Below, piece after piece: positions 23,593 through 37,825 of a stretch of 64,000 bases of DNA (its first letter is position 1; each line of letters begins with the position of its first letter). The notes under the pieces were generated by a model. That model was not told where the DNA came from, made no database searches, and worked only from the letters and a program-made list of their open reading frames with translations. This stretch comes from Girardinichthys multiradiatus (lineage: Eukaryota > Chordata > Actinopteri > Cyprinodontiformes > Goodeidae), in NCBI RefSeq assembly GCF_021462225.1, contig NC_061797.1:41682147-41746146 (forward strand), read 5' to 3'. The translations under genes and the position numbers were made by a program.

Positions 23593-23922
23593 CAGTGCTT
23601 TGTAAAAGTATTCATACCACTGTTCCTCTATTTGTCTGACTACAACTACAAAAATATTTTACTTGGAATTAATGCAATAGACCAACACAAAGAAGCACAT
23701 GATTGTGATTTTCAATTCAGTCAATTCAATTCAACTCCATTCAATTCAATTCAATTCAATTTTATTACTAAAAACCTGAAAACAGTGATGGGCATTCCCT
23801 CACTTCACTACTTTGTGTTGGTCTATGATATCAATACCTAATCAAAAACAAATAGGTCTTTGTATGTAACATGTCAAAATGTGAAAAAGGTTAAGGGGTT
23901 ATGAATAATTTGAAATGCACTA
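23593..23922. mobile_element. Short non-autonomous Tc1-type element (MITE-like)
   Basis: Left end CAGTGCTTTGTAAAAGTATT at 23593 after TA. The right end at about 23905-23922 is its imperfect inverted copy (AATAATTTGAAATGCACT), followed by TATA. It is about 330 bp with no transposase. The interior holds a TTCAA-type short tandem repeat at 23716-23763. The ends match the family at 3213-4429, whose transposase could have moved it. Confidence 0.75.
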
Positions 23923-24105
23923 TATATCAGTTACATTTGGTAGCAAATGATTTTTTCAAAGGAAGCAAACACACAAAATGTTGCATTCTGGCTATGATCG
24001 AGTTCTAAAGTAGACCTCTATAGTCCAAAAAATATGGAATAAGAATGCAAAAGATAAATCTATGTTTACTACTACAAGAATGCAAATTAAGTAATTTTGA
24101 CTCAC

Positions 24106-24324
24106 CTTCTCCTGGTACTGGCGCCGAGATGAGTCCAGAGACTGGATGAGTGCAGTGGCGTGGCCCACAAACATGGCGTAACAAGTAGCGCCCACAATCA
24201 TGCTAAGAATGGTCAGCCAGACGTCTGTCATGCCCACTGGGGGGTACATGCCGTACCCAATGCATAACATGTGGCTCATAGCTTTGAAAAGTGCGTAAGA
24301 GTACTGCTGTCCCCACGTGTCGTT
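24106..24324 (-). CDS. hcn4: HCN channel exon 4: pore loop, GYG filter and S6
   Basis: This exon encodes 73 residues: [19 protein letters not shown] (pore helix approach), the filter CIGYG at 24250-24258, and S6 with [20 protein letters not shown], ending RRQYQEK. The filter passes Na+ and K+. Length 219 nt, acceptor TTTAG before AAC at 24324, donor GTGAG after 24106. NDT at the exon start keeps the N-glycosylation sequon known at this place in HCN channels. After GYG the sequence is MYPPVGMTD, where I recall RQAPVGMSD in mammalian HCN4; the positive charge is gone and a second proline is added. The rest is almost unchanged from vertebrate HCN4. Frame intact. Confidence 0.97.
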
Positions 24325-27697
<3,373 letters not shown>

Positions 27698-27767
27698 CTA
27701 AAAAAAATGAAGGCAGGATATGAGTCAAACAGCTGACTGTCAATCCCACTGTACACTGTAAAGTTAT

Positions 27768-28189
27768 CATGCCTTGCAAAAGTATTTTATTGCCTTGAAT
27801 CCTCCATGTTTTTCTCATTAGAAACACAAACACCAGTGTATTTTATGGATTTTTGAGTGACTGATGAATTAGTGCATATTTGTAAAAAAAAGGAAGAGGA
27901 CACATGGTTTTGAATATGTTGTTTTTGTCTTCTTTTTTATCTAGTCTGTGTGAAATTTTCTGCTATATTTTATTTCTGTACACCTCTTAAACCGGAGTTT
28001 CCATGGGCCTTTGCAATTGTGTCATGTTCCCATTTTCTGATGGTGGATTCAACAGTGCATCCGTGAATCCGTCTGGTCTCAAATACCGTTTGATAATCTG
28101 ACCCTGTTTTAAACAATCTTATCACTGACCTCTCTTCATAATGCTTCATGTTAAACTAACGTCCTCTAACAAACCTCACAAAGCAAGGA
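27768..28189 (-). mobile_element. Truncated Tc1 remnant with left terminal repeat
   Basis: Starts TGCCTTGCAAAAGTATTTTA, the terminal repeat of the 3213-4429 family. It ends in AACGTCCTCTAACAAACCTC (28158), a block that normally lies near the transposase N-terminus. The middle is missing. A 23-bp palindrome follows directly at 28190. Confidence 0.65.
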
Positions 28190-28212
28190 TAGTATGAACA
28201 ATGTTCATACTA
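28190..28212. repeat. Perfect palindrome, 11-bp arms
   Basis: TAGTATGAACA at 28190-28200 and its exact reverse complement TGTTCATACTA at 28202-28212, separated by one base. It sits at the end of a Tc1 remnant. Confidence 0.8.
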
Positions 28213-31024
28213 CCATAAGGCCTGATGCAGTTCTCCTCTCCACACATGAAAGTAAGATCATTGTAGCGGGACTTGCAGTACCTTAGGAGAAAGTATGTGA
28301 TGAGTGATACAAAGGTCTGATACAGGACTTCATAGATATAGGCTGGCAAACCTGAATTATACCTAGTCGAGATAGGATGCAAAGGTTTCCCTGCCCAATC
28401 AGCCTGAAAGCCACCAACAGCAATGGGACTGACCAGAAGTGAGCGGATGAAGGTGGTCCGAAGAGTAAAAGAGGCAGCATATCCAGTTGGATGCCAGAAG
28501 CAGGGTAAATAACAGCTACTCATCACTGCTGACCCAGGAGAGCGTTTTGCGACAAAACACCCAATATTTGGCACTCATCTGATAACACAACGTTCTGGCT
28601 AAAGGCTGCAGCCAGAATGACAGAGGGAGAAATATCCCAGGATGTATGCAATCACTATAATTTTTATTCCAAGACATAATTATGTTCTACTTTACATTGG
28701 TCTATCGCCTAAAATCCCCTCCAACAAAAATTATTTTTGGTTGAAATACAACAAAAAGAAAAACATTGTCAACTTTAAACCAGATTTATTTTTCTATCTC
28801 AACAAGCAACATAATGTCCTCTGGGTCTATTTTTACAGATGACCGCTGATGCTTTAATTAAACAACGGTTAAGTTAACCTGTAGAAAAAAATAACTGTTC
28901 AACAGAAAATGAGCTGGTGAAAGCAGATGTGGAGAGTACATTTGGGATGATGGGCAAACAGTTCTGGGACCACAGCTTTACCTTCCAGGGCTGCTGAATC
29001 ACTCTTATCATCAGCTGCTCAGCAAAGCCTGACAATAGTACAAGTAGAGGTGCATGTGCTCCTGGGGTGATTGCTTTCGCTAGGCTTGTTAATCCTTGTG
29101 ATAAACATGCTTATAACACACTGCAGGACTTCTAGACTTTAATGGCCTACAACATTCAAAGGCTTTTAATCCCATTGAAGACCACACGGTGCACTGCGAA
29201 CCCCTCTGCTTCTTATTAAAATCCACTCCGTGCCTTTAAAGGGCTTGTGAGTGAGAAGAGATATTCCACCTTCACTTTGTTGCTCAGCAGTAGGTGATAG
29301 TTATGAAGGAAGGAGAAGGTGTCCTCACCACAGGCGTTTAATCTCAGTCCTTGTGTGTAAATGTTTCGGTTATTTTTTGTTTCCAGCTGAATTCCCAAAG
29401 ATGTAAACGAGCAACTGTGTGTTCTCTCTATGGTCGTGTGAAGGCTGACACAAGTGTTTCTAAGTGTGGGTACTGCTGCAACATTAAATCACATTAATTT
29501 ATTTCTGGTAATAAACTACAATGCAGTAAGAGGTGCTTTCAGGGAAATGGACACTTGAACTATAGACACTTGAACTGCTTAATTTTCCACAGTTTTTGTT
29601 TGAGTGCATAGAAAATGTACACTTGTTTTTTGTTTCTCCAGGCAGCCAACCTCTTATATTACTTAGACAAATACATTATTGTCACTAATCCACTGTGTTG
29701 TGTGATGTCTAAATTCCTCAAGGAGCTGTAATGGAATTCCATAACATTAAAGTGTTAAATTCCCTCAGTGGTAAATTAATAAAACATGAAGTGCCCCTCT
29801 CCATCTTGTGCACTGATACATTTTTCATTTGTGAAATCATATTTCCAGCCAGGAAAAGAAACACACTCTCCTTTTAAATCTATGGAGAAAAAAAAAGCTA
29901 TTTTGTCTTAGCTATTTCTAAGACAAAAATGCTTCTCTATATAAAAGCAGTAAGTTAGATTTAAGGAAGGATGCATTTGAGATTTAATGTGCCTGTAAAC
30001 GGTCTACATATTCTTCCAGTTATAGAAACCTTTGCTCCTGTGTAAAACACATTTTTTGGATATATATACTTTTGTTCCTGGACTTAAGATTTTTACATAT
30101 CAAGCCTTAATTAAATAAATGCAGCATTTAGCATCATACATTTTGAGGCCTATTCCGAACCAAAAGCTTAAGATTCAGACCGTCAATATGGAAAACTTTG
30201 ACTGTGTTTTTAATTGCTTTAAAGATGTCAAGGATGGAACAGATAATGTTCTTACTGTATCAATTCTGGCTCTCTTGTGTATCTTGCCTTACTGTTTTAG
30301 AAAACACCTTAAGCCATGACCAAGACACTTTCTGTCCGTGTCTGTGTGATTTCTGAAAAGACGAGGTAGGGTGGGGTTAATGTCAAACTACGCCTCTGAG
30401 TCACCAAGTGAGGTAAGCCAGCTTGACAATATAACTTAAGAGGACAGATGGTCTGCGCAACTAACTGGCTGTTGGACTAAAAAAAAAAAAAAAACACGGG
30501 GCTGTTACAATGCAGGGAGTCATTTGGCACACATCAGTTCTCGCAATTAACAGACACTGGACAGACCTGAGGTGTGTGAGAACATATAACAGATCACTGG
30601 ATTTCAGCCATGTGTAGTTTTCTTTATTGATGCTTGGAAAAAAAATAAACGGTAAAGCCACTACAAGCTGTAGCTTCTCTCAGCAGCACATGCCCATTGG
30701 GAAAAGGAAAAATAACAGAGGCATATTTTTTTGATGCAAGACAAATCATTGTGTTTAACCCTTTAGAAAGGGAGATGCCCAACACATTTTATGTGTAGCG
30801 CTCTATATTACACTTGCTGAATTCCACTACATTCCTTACAGTGGTTCTATGATGCCGACTTCATGTACAAAAGCTCATTTGGGAAGAAGGGGAAGAGTTT
30901 TGTCTTACTATAGGAAAACTGTTGATTTGACTCTCATTTCTTGTGTATCATTGTAAGAATCCAATTTGAATAAAAAGTTAACTCCGACTGCACTGTTCAA
31001 TTGTTAGTATTAATTGGAATGTAT
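28213..31024. other. Intron 2 sequence without recognised features
   Basis: AT-rich intron DNA. A 132-codon minus-strand open frame (28176-28574) has no motif I recognise and starts inside the palindrome region, so I do not call it a gene. An 11-bp hairpin lies at 29901-29928 (TTTTGTCTTAG, six-base loop, CTAAGACAAAA). A poly-A run is at about 30478-30494. Confidence 0.45.
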
Positions 31025-31105
31025 GTACCTGACTGTTGTGAAGTGCCTCGAGAAAACATGTGTTGTGAATTGGCGCTATATACATAAACTAAATTGAATT
31101 GAATA
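31025..31105 (+). repeat. 3' tail of an L2-type LINE or related SINE
   Basis: Reads GTGAAGTGCCTCGAGAAAAC..., GAATTGGCGCTATATACATAAA, then AATTGAATTGAAT. The CGCTATATAxATAAA end with a short repeat tail is typical of fish L2-clade LINEs and SINEs that borrow their tails. A similar tail is at 57470-57545. Confidence 0.65.
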
Positions 31106-31544
31106 TGTGTGTGTGTGTTTGGGAGTGTGGATGAGACAATGTGATTCGCAGTGTAGGTCATCAGTTATGCCCGTTCCACTGGCTTTTAGGCCGCCTCCAC
31201 TCCACTCACCCGCTTCGCGAGTGTTTCCATTGCTGTTTTTCCCGTACAGATACCAACTTTTTTTCGTCCCTGCTCCGAAGCAGGTATGACCAGGGCTGAA
31301 TAGGGACTACATGTGATATGAGCAGATTGCTGTTCACTGATTGGCCATGAGACCAGGAGAAATGAGAGTTTTCGAAGAAGTAGTGCAGGAAAAAGTTGAT
31401 AAAACTCAAGTTGAACTACAATAATATTAAGTACCACAATGGCTGAAGTGGGTCAAACCTAAATATAATTGTACTATTTACAAATTATAAACCATGCCTG
31501 AGTAAGACCAGTAAGATTTCTTTTTATGGGCCCAAAATCCCTGG

Positions 31545-31690
31545 CGGACCCTCTTGTCCAGCATTCAGAATTGTTGGCCGAGTGCTGAGAAGAAGCCCAA
31601 GAGATTTACTGTACTTTCACAAGTGGAGCATTACGGCTAACGCTCTAATGCTGCGCTTAATTAATATAAAAAATACTTTATAAGAAAAAA
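31545..31690 (+). repeat. Unnamed repeat, copy 1
   Basis: Matches 62785-62925 in order: CAATTGT/GAATTGT, CGAGTGC, AAGCCCAA, AGATTTACT, TTTCACAAGTGGA, GCTAACGCT and the A/T-rich end. Both copies are on the plus strand. A long A run (31681-31699) follows here. I do not recognise the family. Confidence 0.7.
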
Positions 31691-31764
31691 AAAAAAAAAA
31701 AGAGAGAGGTTGGGCAAAAAGAAAAAAAGGAGGGAAGGAGAAAAGAATAGAGCAGAGAAAAAGG

Positions 31765-32050
31765 ATGAGGAGAATACTAGGGTGCTGCAGCGACGAGCTC
31801 ACAGGCCCTGCAGTCGTCTATGCCGGAGCAGATGCAGCCATGGACCCAGAGACCCAAGACCCTTGGGCACATCACCCCTCAAGCAGAGGCCTGACAGAGC
31901 CAGGGAGTCCAGGACCCAGCAAACAGCCATCAGGAGTGAACCAGCACACACCAAAGCACCCAGCTCCAAACATCAAGAACCACAAATACACCAGCGGGCA
32001 GAGACACCAGCCACCGGTGTCGGGGTGTGGCGAGGAGGAAATAGGCCCCA
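31765..32050 (+). other. A/C-rich segment of unknown origin
   Basis: Composition differs from the AT-rich surroundings: rich in CCA, CAG and ACC on the plus strand, with two overlapping open frames of 131 and 123 codons. The predicted peptides are low in complexity (Pro, His, Gln, Ser) and match nothing I know. It may be the inside of an unnamed repeat that began at 31545. Confidence 0.4.
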
Positions 32051-32309
32051 CATATATAACACATTCTTGGATAAACAATAATATAAACATTATTTGTATT
32101 TTGTTTATGGATGCTTATATTTTTATTTTATTTTTTACGTTTATAATGGGAAAATATTAAAAACCTGGCCAATTTTGAGAACTTAACCACACCGTTTCTT
32201 GCATCAAATATTAACTGTCACTAACCACATTTTCTGAAAAGCTGAGTTCACTTTCATTAGCTAAATGCATGTTTAAATCCTAGAATTAAGAACTCTCTTT
32301 CATAGAGCC

Positions 32310-32466
32310 TCTCCGACAACATGAAGTTGACTCCAGCAAACCACAGTGAGAACCATTATCCCCGAATGGAGAAATCATGGAACAGTGGTGAACTTTTCAT
32401 AGTGTTTAGTCCAGGAACTCATTAAAGAATCATTCAAGAGTTTCACAAAAGAACCCAGAACAACAT
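32310..32466 (+). mobile_element. Tc1 transposase fragment
   Basis: Contains AAATCATGGAACAGTGGTGA (32365) and CACAAAAGAACCCAGAACAA (32444), blocks from the N-terminal part of the fish Tc1 transposase in plus sense. Both sides are cut off; the match stops just before the unexplained block at 32477. Confidence 0.65.
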
Positions 32467-32476
32467 CTAAATATTC

Positions 32477-33900
32477 CGGTCTGTTAAGGATTGTCCTGTG
32501 AATACCAGCCCAGTAAGACGATGGTATTAGGACAGAATAGAAAGGTGTGAGACAAGCTCTGGCATTATTGAACAGCATAAACTCTGCACATATATGGAAT
32601 GAATTCACACAATTTCTTAAAATACAAGAATTTATTAACAAAAATAAGTCAACTCAAAGTCAAACATATTTCAATCAACAAACTCTTTACTATGCTAAAA
32701 CAATCCAACTAAACTACCAAGCAGAATTAAAGAATAATGAAGACTAATGGGCTATGTACAATATAAACAAGTTGATTAAAGATGATTAGAAATCATGACC
32801 AAAAAGAGTGATGCAACATTACCATGCAATGTTTATGTTTGAGAACCAAGGATTATCTTGAAGAATCTGGAAGTGAAGTTAAGTAGAAAATAATCAGCAA
32901 CATTTAGACAACCCTTCACAATGCAAGATCAGATTAAATATTATTTTAATAAAATAATGTTTTAAATAATTATCTGCTGAATAAAACCAACCTCCTGGAT
33001 TCTCAACAGTGTCTAATTAACTGCCTTTATTTATTAAAATAATATTTGAAGAAATATTATTAAGGGAGTATTTTGGAAAAGAGCCAAATCTTTCTGGAGA
33101 AATGGGGCTTAATGGTGTTTACTTAGTTATCAACTCTTGCAAATGATGTTCAGGGACTATTATTCACTAGCTTGAAAACTAACAACCTTTCTGTTGACTG
33201 GCCTTAATGCTAGCACACGTGTTCTTACCGGCTGGCCGTTGGGCTAACAAAGAAGCTAGCTAAAGTGCTAAGCTAGAAGATAGCTTAGCATCAAAATCAA
33301 CACATACCTTTAAAATACCAGGGTTAAAATGCATAAGCGCGGACGGCGCGTTATGAGCAATGTTCTGGTTAAAACCACCCTTTAAATAAAGTTTATCTGA
33401 ACTTTAAAACATACAAAGAACACGGAACCGGCGCGTGCCGTAGCTAGCCCACTAGCACTAAAGATCGCCAGGTTCCACAAAACAAACTTCATAGAATGAA
33501 AACGTTTAGATCATTTCATCCTAACTGTTAATCTGCCCACACCTAACCTCTGACCATGGTGAGTAAACGTTGTCCAAGGGCGATGAAGTTCGAATAAACG
33601 TCCACAGTCAACAAGCGGTTGGTTTTCAGCTAACCTCTGCGTTCGCTCTGTGAGCAATAGCGTTAGCTCCGGAGGGCTGGGCGGCTGTTCGGTACCGTAA
33701 CACGGTAGTGCAAGCCGTAGTCCGTCCTTGCGGCTCGGCTTGTAGAAACAGCTTCTCCACCGGGATCTCTCCTCGATACAGTTTTGCTTCTGTGGGGCCT
33801 CGGAGAGAAAATGTAAGCAACTCTTACACCTTAATTTCCCCGTTCATGAATGAAAATACCGGATAAACAGACAGTATTTCAATCTACTTAACTTTGCATA
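32477..33900 (-). other. Unidentified block with a GC- and CpG-rich core, possible LTR-like repeat
   Basis: The left part is AT-rich and the part from about 33220 to 33800 is GC- and CpG-rich (GCGCGGACGGCGCG near 33340, CACGGAACCGGCGCGTGCCG near 33420), unlike anything else in the window. The left edge reads TGTTAAGG; on the minus strand this would be a CA end preceded by an AATAAA near 32630, an LTR-like order. I found no matching TG end, target-site duplication or viral-type coding frame, so this stays open. A CpG-island promoter is the other option. Confidence 0.3.
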
Positions 33901-35214
33901 TGATCGATGATCGTATGGCTTTGGATACAGTTGAATTTAAAAGACATCAGCGCGCTTTCCTCTCCTATCCGGTTCCTCTGGAAGGCCGCGTGGAAGAGAA
34001 AGATTTGTGGAAAGGTGGGGGCTTTTATTTGGGTAATGGCGCCACAGGAAGTCCGCAGTTACCCCCTTTCCTGGCTGTGCTGGAAGAAGGTTAATGCACT
34101 TTATTTTGAAAAGTTCCAGGAAAGTATGTACCGGAATTTTAGTGTTGAAACCCATGGCTGTGGTCCCAACAAGCTGTAATCAGTTCAAATACTGCAGGAA
34201 CACTCTTTTTGTTGTAAAAAAGGAAGTTTGTCTTTTTCAGGCACAGGTTTTTTGTGTCTTTCAGTAACAACATAACCTGCATGTGAATACAACCACAATA
34301 ACATCAATCTGCATGCAGTTTGTGTATGCACATTGCAAGGGAATGCAATAACGAACATGGCGGCACAAAGATGATGATGGATTGCTTACTACTTTCTTTT
34401 AATTGATAAGAACACAAGGCGGGCATAGCTATATTACCATCAGCATTCACATGCAAGCTTTGATTGATGAGGGTACAGACATAAACACAGCAGTTTGTGA
34501 CAGAAAATGCTTAGGCTTAGGCTTTTTTCACAGGCTGTGCTGCTGTTGGCCACATGCAGACCAGCCTTGTTGGTGTATTGATGTACAATTTGTAAACCAA
34601 ATACTACAAACTAAATTGGCTATGAAAGAATCATCTTTCATTATTATCATATAACTATGTTGCAATCTTCTTCAAGAGCTTCAAAAGACCAAACTTTACT
34701 GCGGCCTCCGTTTAGATTTGGACCAGAACAAATAACGAGGTTAAAATTAAATCTTTCAGCATTTTAGATTCAACTAGATGTAAGGTGTAAGCTACTTAGG
34801 CAACCAAACAAAATAAGTTACAATTTTCAGACCCTAAAAAAATGATGATGGATGCTTCCCTTTGTCGTTGTGTTTCTGGATGATACTTTATATGGAAAGA
34901 AAAATAACTGCTATAATATCTCTGCACAACAATGTCTATCTATTATAGCATTCTTCTATTCATATATATTGCAGAGAATCATATATGTTGTAGAGATATT
35001 ATCAGATAACACGTCTAAAAGAGAGACAGGTGTGCTTAATGCTAGTACATCATTCATTCATAGTTCAATAAAGTTTAAAAAGTTTGTGTTTCCTCCAATA
35101 AAAAAATCAATATGGCAGTAAGAAGCATATTAATTTAGTACCCGTAAAGGTGCTTCAGAACTGTGAAAACCAACATGCTGTGGTCTTCACACAAATACTT
35201 AAACTTCTCTCTTT
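33901..35214. other. Intron 2 sequence without recognised features
   Basis: Nothing recognised on either strand beyond short chance open frames. Confidence 0.45.
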
Positions 35215-35430
35215 CACAATTCAAATTTCCTTCCTGTTTGAAATCCTCTACCATTGTACCTGTGCCAAAAAAGCCTGCCACCGACAATGATCTTAACAGC
35301 TACAGGATAATGATGTGCTTTTAGAGTGATTCTGCAGCCCGTCAAAACCAGCCTAAAAGCCAACTTTGACCCTAGTCAACATGTATACCGTGCCAGCAGA
35401 TCTACTCAGGATGCCATTGCCATGGCAGTA
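35215..35430 (+). mobile_element. CR1/Rex-type LINE fragment, reverse transcriptase N-terminal part
   Basis: The plus strand reads STIVPVPKKPATDNDLNSYR (about 35252-35311), the finger region of CR1-group reverse transcriptases, then after stops a decayed form of the HVYRASRSTQDAIAMAVHT region (about 35380-35425). Truncated on both sides and broken by stops. Confidence 0.7.
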
Positions 35431-36479
35431 CATACAATATAATACAAATGCACATCAAAGTGTTAGATTTCTGTTTGTAAAAACAAAAGTAAACCATCTA
35501 TGATTTTCTTTACACTTCTTTGTGTTGGTTTTTTGCATGAAGTTCCAAGGTTTAAAATTTGTTCATATTAGCTACATTTCCTATATTTATTCTTATGGTC
35601 AGCTTAAGGAAGTCCTAATCATTATGGTTGTCTCTTTACAAAGGTTCCCTGGCATTCATAAAAAACACGATCAAGAACAGTATAAACTCATGCATGCCTT
35701 AGTGTTATTTTCAATCATGTGCTGTTATAGTAAATTCATGGAGCAGACTTATGCCAGAGGTTAGATTTCCAACTGTAAATACCTCTTGGTAAATGCCACA
35801 CTCATGCATTCTGTCACTGTGGACGAAGCACATGTGGAGAATGAGAAGCAGGCCTGGGAATGGACCACAGGGAACACCCTTCCATCATCTGTCTAAACAG
35901 GCCTGGAGGGTTCAAATCACAAAACCCACAGATTCCACCTCAAACAGGGATGCAACAATGGGTTGTGCTAGATTACATATTGGGATGTAGTAGTTGTTTT
36001 TTTTAAGCAAGTCCATTGTGGGTATTCATAACACACAAAGCTCATTCAAAGTGTCGAGGAGCTGTCAATGTAGCTGAAAAGCCTCATTGTCAACTCTATA
36101 ATAGCCCATTAGGTCTATTATTGCTGTTTTGCTTATCTGTGAAATACCAGTCCTTGAGTTAAGGTAATGGGTCATTGAGTGGGGAGCTGATTAGCCGATC
36201 TGCCTTATTTAAATATTTTGTATGGAATTACTGGGCGGAAACGAAAGGCGCTTCACTCGCTCTCTCTGTGGACACCATGGACTTCAGCAATTCAGAGTTT
36301 TGTTTGGTTCTTCATACCCGATGCACAAAGCCACTAGGGCGAGCAGCATCACACATCTCAATAATCAATACTGGCAATTTTGATGGAGATATATTTTTTT
36401 AAAATAAAAAAAAACAGGATGTGTTAAACTAGCTACACTTCATGCATCTCAGTTCATTTAGCTGCATATTGTATCATTA
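35431..36479. other. Intron 2 sequence without recognised features
   Basis: AT-rich DNA. Nothing recognised. Confidence 0.45.
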
Positions 36480-37425
36480 ACTACAGTTCCTATTGAAAGT
36501 TTTGATACCTTCATTTTTTTGCATTTTGTCTATTATAATCTCAATCTTCAATGCATTTTATAGGGATATTACATGATAGAACAACAGAAAGTAGTATGAT
36601 ACACAGAAGCATGGTATTCAGTTTTTTCCAATATAAATCAGCAGCATGCACGTGTATTCAGCCCCCTCTGAATCAATACTTTAAATAATCGCCTTAGGCA
36701 TATTAAAGCTGCAAGTTTATTCCCTACCATCTTTGCACATCTATAGTAGAGAGAAAATTTTGCTCATTCTCCTTCTTAAAATTCATTAATCTCGAGAAGA
36801 TGGGGTCTTCAGTGAACATTAGTTTTCAACTCTTGCCAAAGAATCTCAATTGGTTTAATAGCTAGGACTTTGAGCTTTGATTTTAACCATTCAATTGCAG
36901 CTGATGTCTACTTAATGTTGTTATCATGTTGAAAGGAACCTTCACCTTCCAGAATTTTCCAGCCTCCCCGTATGTTTGCTGTGTCCCTTACACTGATTGT
37001 GGTAAACTCCAAAGGGGGAATTCTTAAGAATTTCTTTAAAGAATTAAGTAATCTTGCCACTGTTGCATAGAGGATGGATTTGTGGTGTACACAAATAACC
37101 ACTGTCTTGTCGACTGATTCAACAGGCTTTTTTGCTGCTTCTCTGAATAATGCTTTCTTTGCCTGACCAAAGAGAATTGGTTGAGGTTGATGACAACTTG
37201 ATTTGGAGTTGTATCAAATTAAGTCTGAAATATTGCCTTACAACCTAACCCTGCTTTAAGCTTGTCTACAACTCTTTCCCTGACCTGTCTGGTGTGTTCA
37301 TTGGTCTTCATGATCCTGTTTGTTTACTAATGTTCTCTCACAAACCCCTGAGGCTTTCACAGAACAACAGTATTCATACTGACATTATATTGTGCAGAGG
37401 TAAACTTGATTTACTGAAAACTTTG
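36480..37425 (-). mobile_element. Decayed Tc1 element, minus-sense transposase
   Basis: Recognisable blocks from left to right: AACTCTTGCCAAAGAATCTCA (36829), TTAACCATTCAATTGCAGCTG (36883), AACCTAACCCTGCTTTAAGC (37242), CCTGACCTGTCTGGTGTGTT (37278) and TTCATGATCCTGTTTGTTTA (37307). On the minus strand 37278-37310 encodes the MKTNEHTRQVRE-like start of the transposase. The right arm is missing and a CR1-type LINE fragment follows. Confidence 0.7.
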
Positions 37426-37429
37426 ACTT

Positions 37430-37825
37430 CTGAAATCAGTTGGCTGGGTTTATTTTCCACCCTTTCTCAGGACCTGAGGTGGTCATCACACATAGACACT
37501 GTTCAGAAGAAGGCCCAGCAGAGACTGTAGCCCCTGTGTCAACTCGGAAAGTACAACCTTCCACAGGAGCTACTGATCATCTTGTACATTGCCATCATTC
37601 AGTCTGTTTTGTGCTCATCCATCTCTGTGTGGTTTGACTCATCAACAAAACAGGACAATTCCAAACTGCAGCAAACAATTTGATCTGCAGAGAGGATCAT
37701 CAGGGCTGACCTTCCCTCTATCCCTGACTTGTACAAGTCTAGGGTCAGGGAAAGGGCACCTAACGTCTCTGCCAATCCCACACATCCTGGACACAAACTG
37801 TCTACACATTTACCTTTAGGTTAAT
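37430..37825 (+). mobile_element. CR1-type LINE fragment, reverse transcriptase C-terminal part
   Basis: The plus strand reads QDLRWSSHIDTVQKKAQQRL (37471-37530), followed in another frame by a decayed SVLCSSISVWFDSSTKQDN-like segment and RADLPSIPDLYKSRVRERA (near 37700-37755). This is the thumb and C-terminal region of CR1-group elements. Frameshifts make it inactive. Confidence 0.75.

Noticed and set aside
28176..28574. 132-codon minus-strand open frame in intron 2
   Set aside because: No family motif, no splice context I could support, and it begins within the palindrome after a Tc1 remnant. Treated as chance.
33626..34179. Short open frames at the CpG-rich block as a possible first exon
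   Set aside because: No motif, no convincing splice donor joined to a known protein; not reported as coding.
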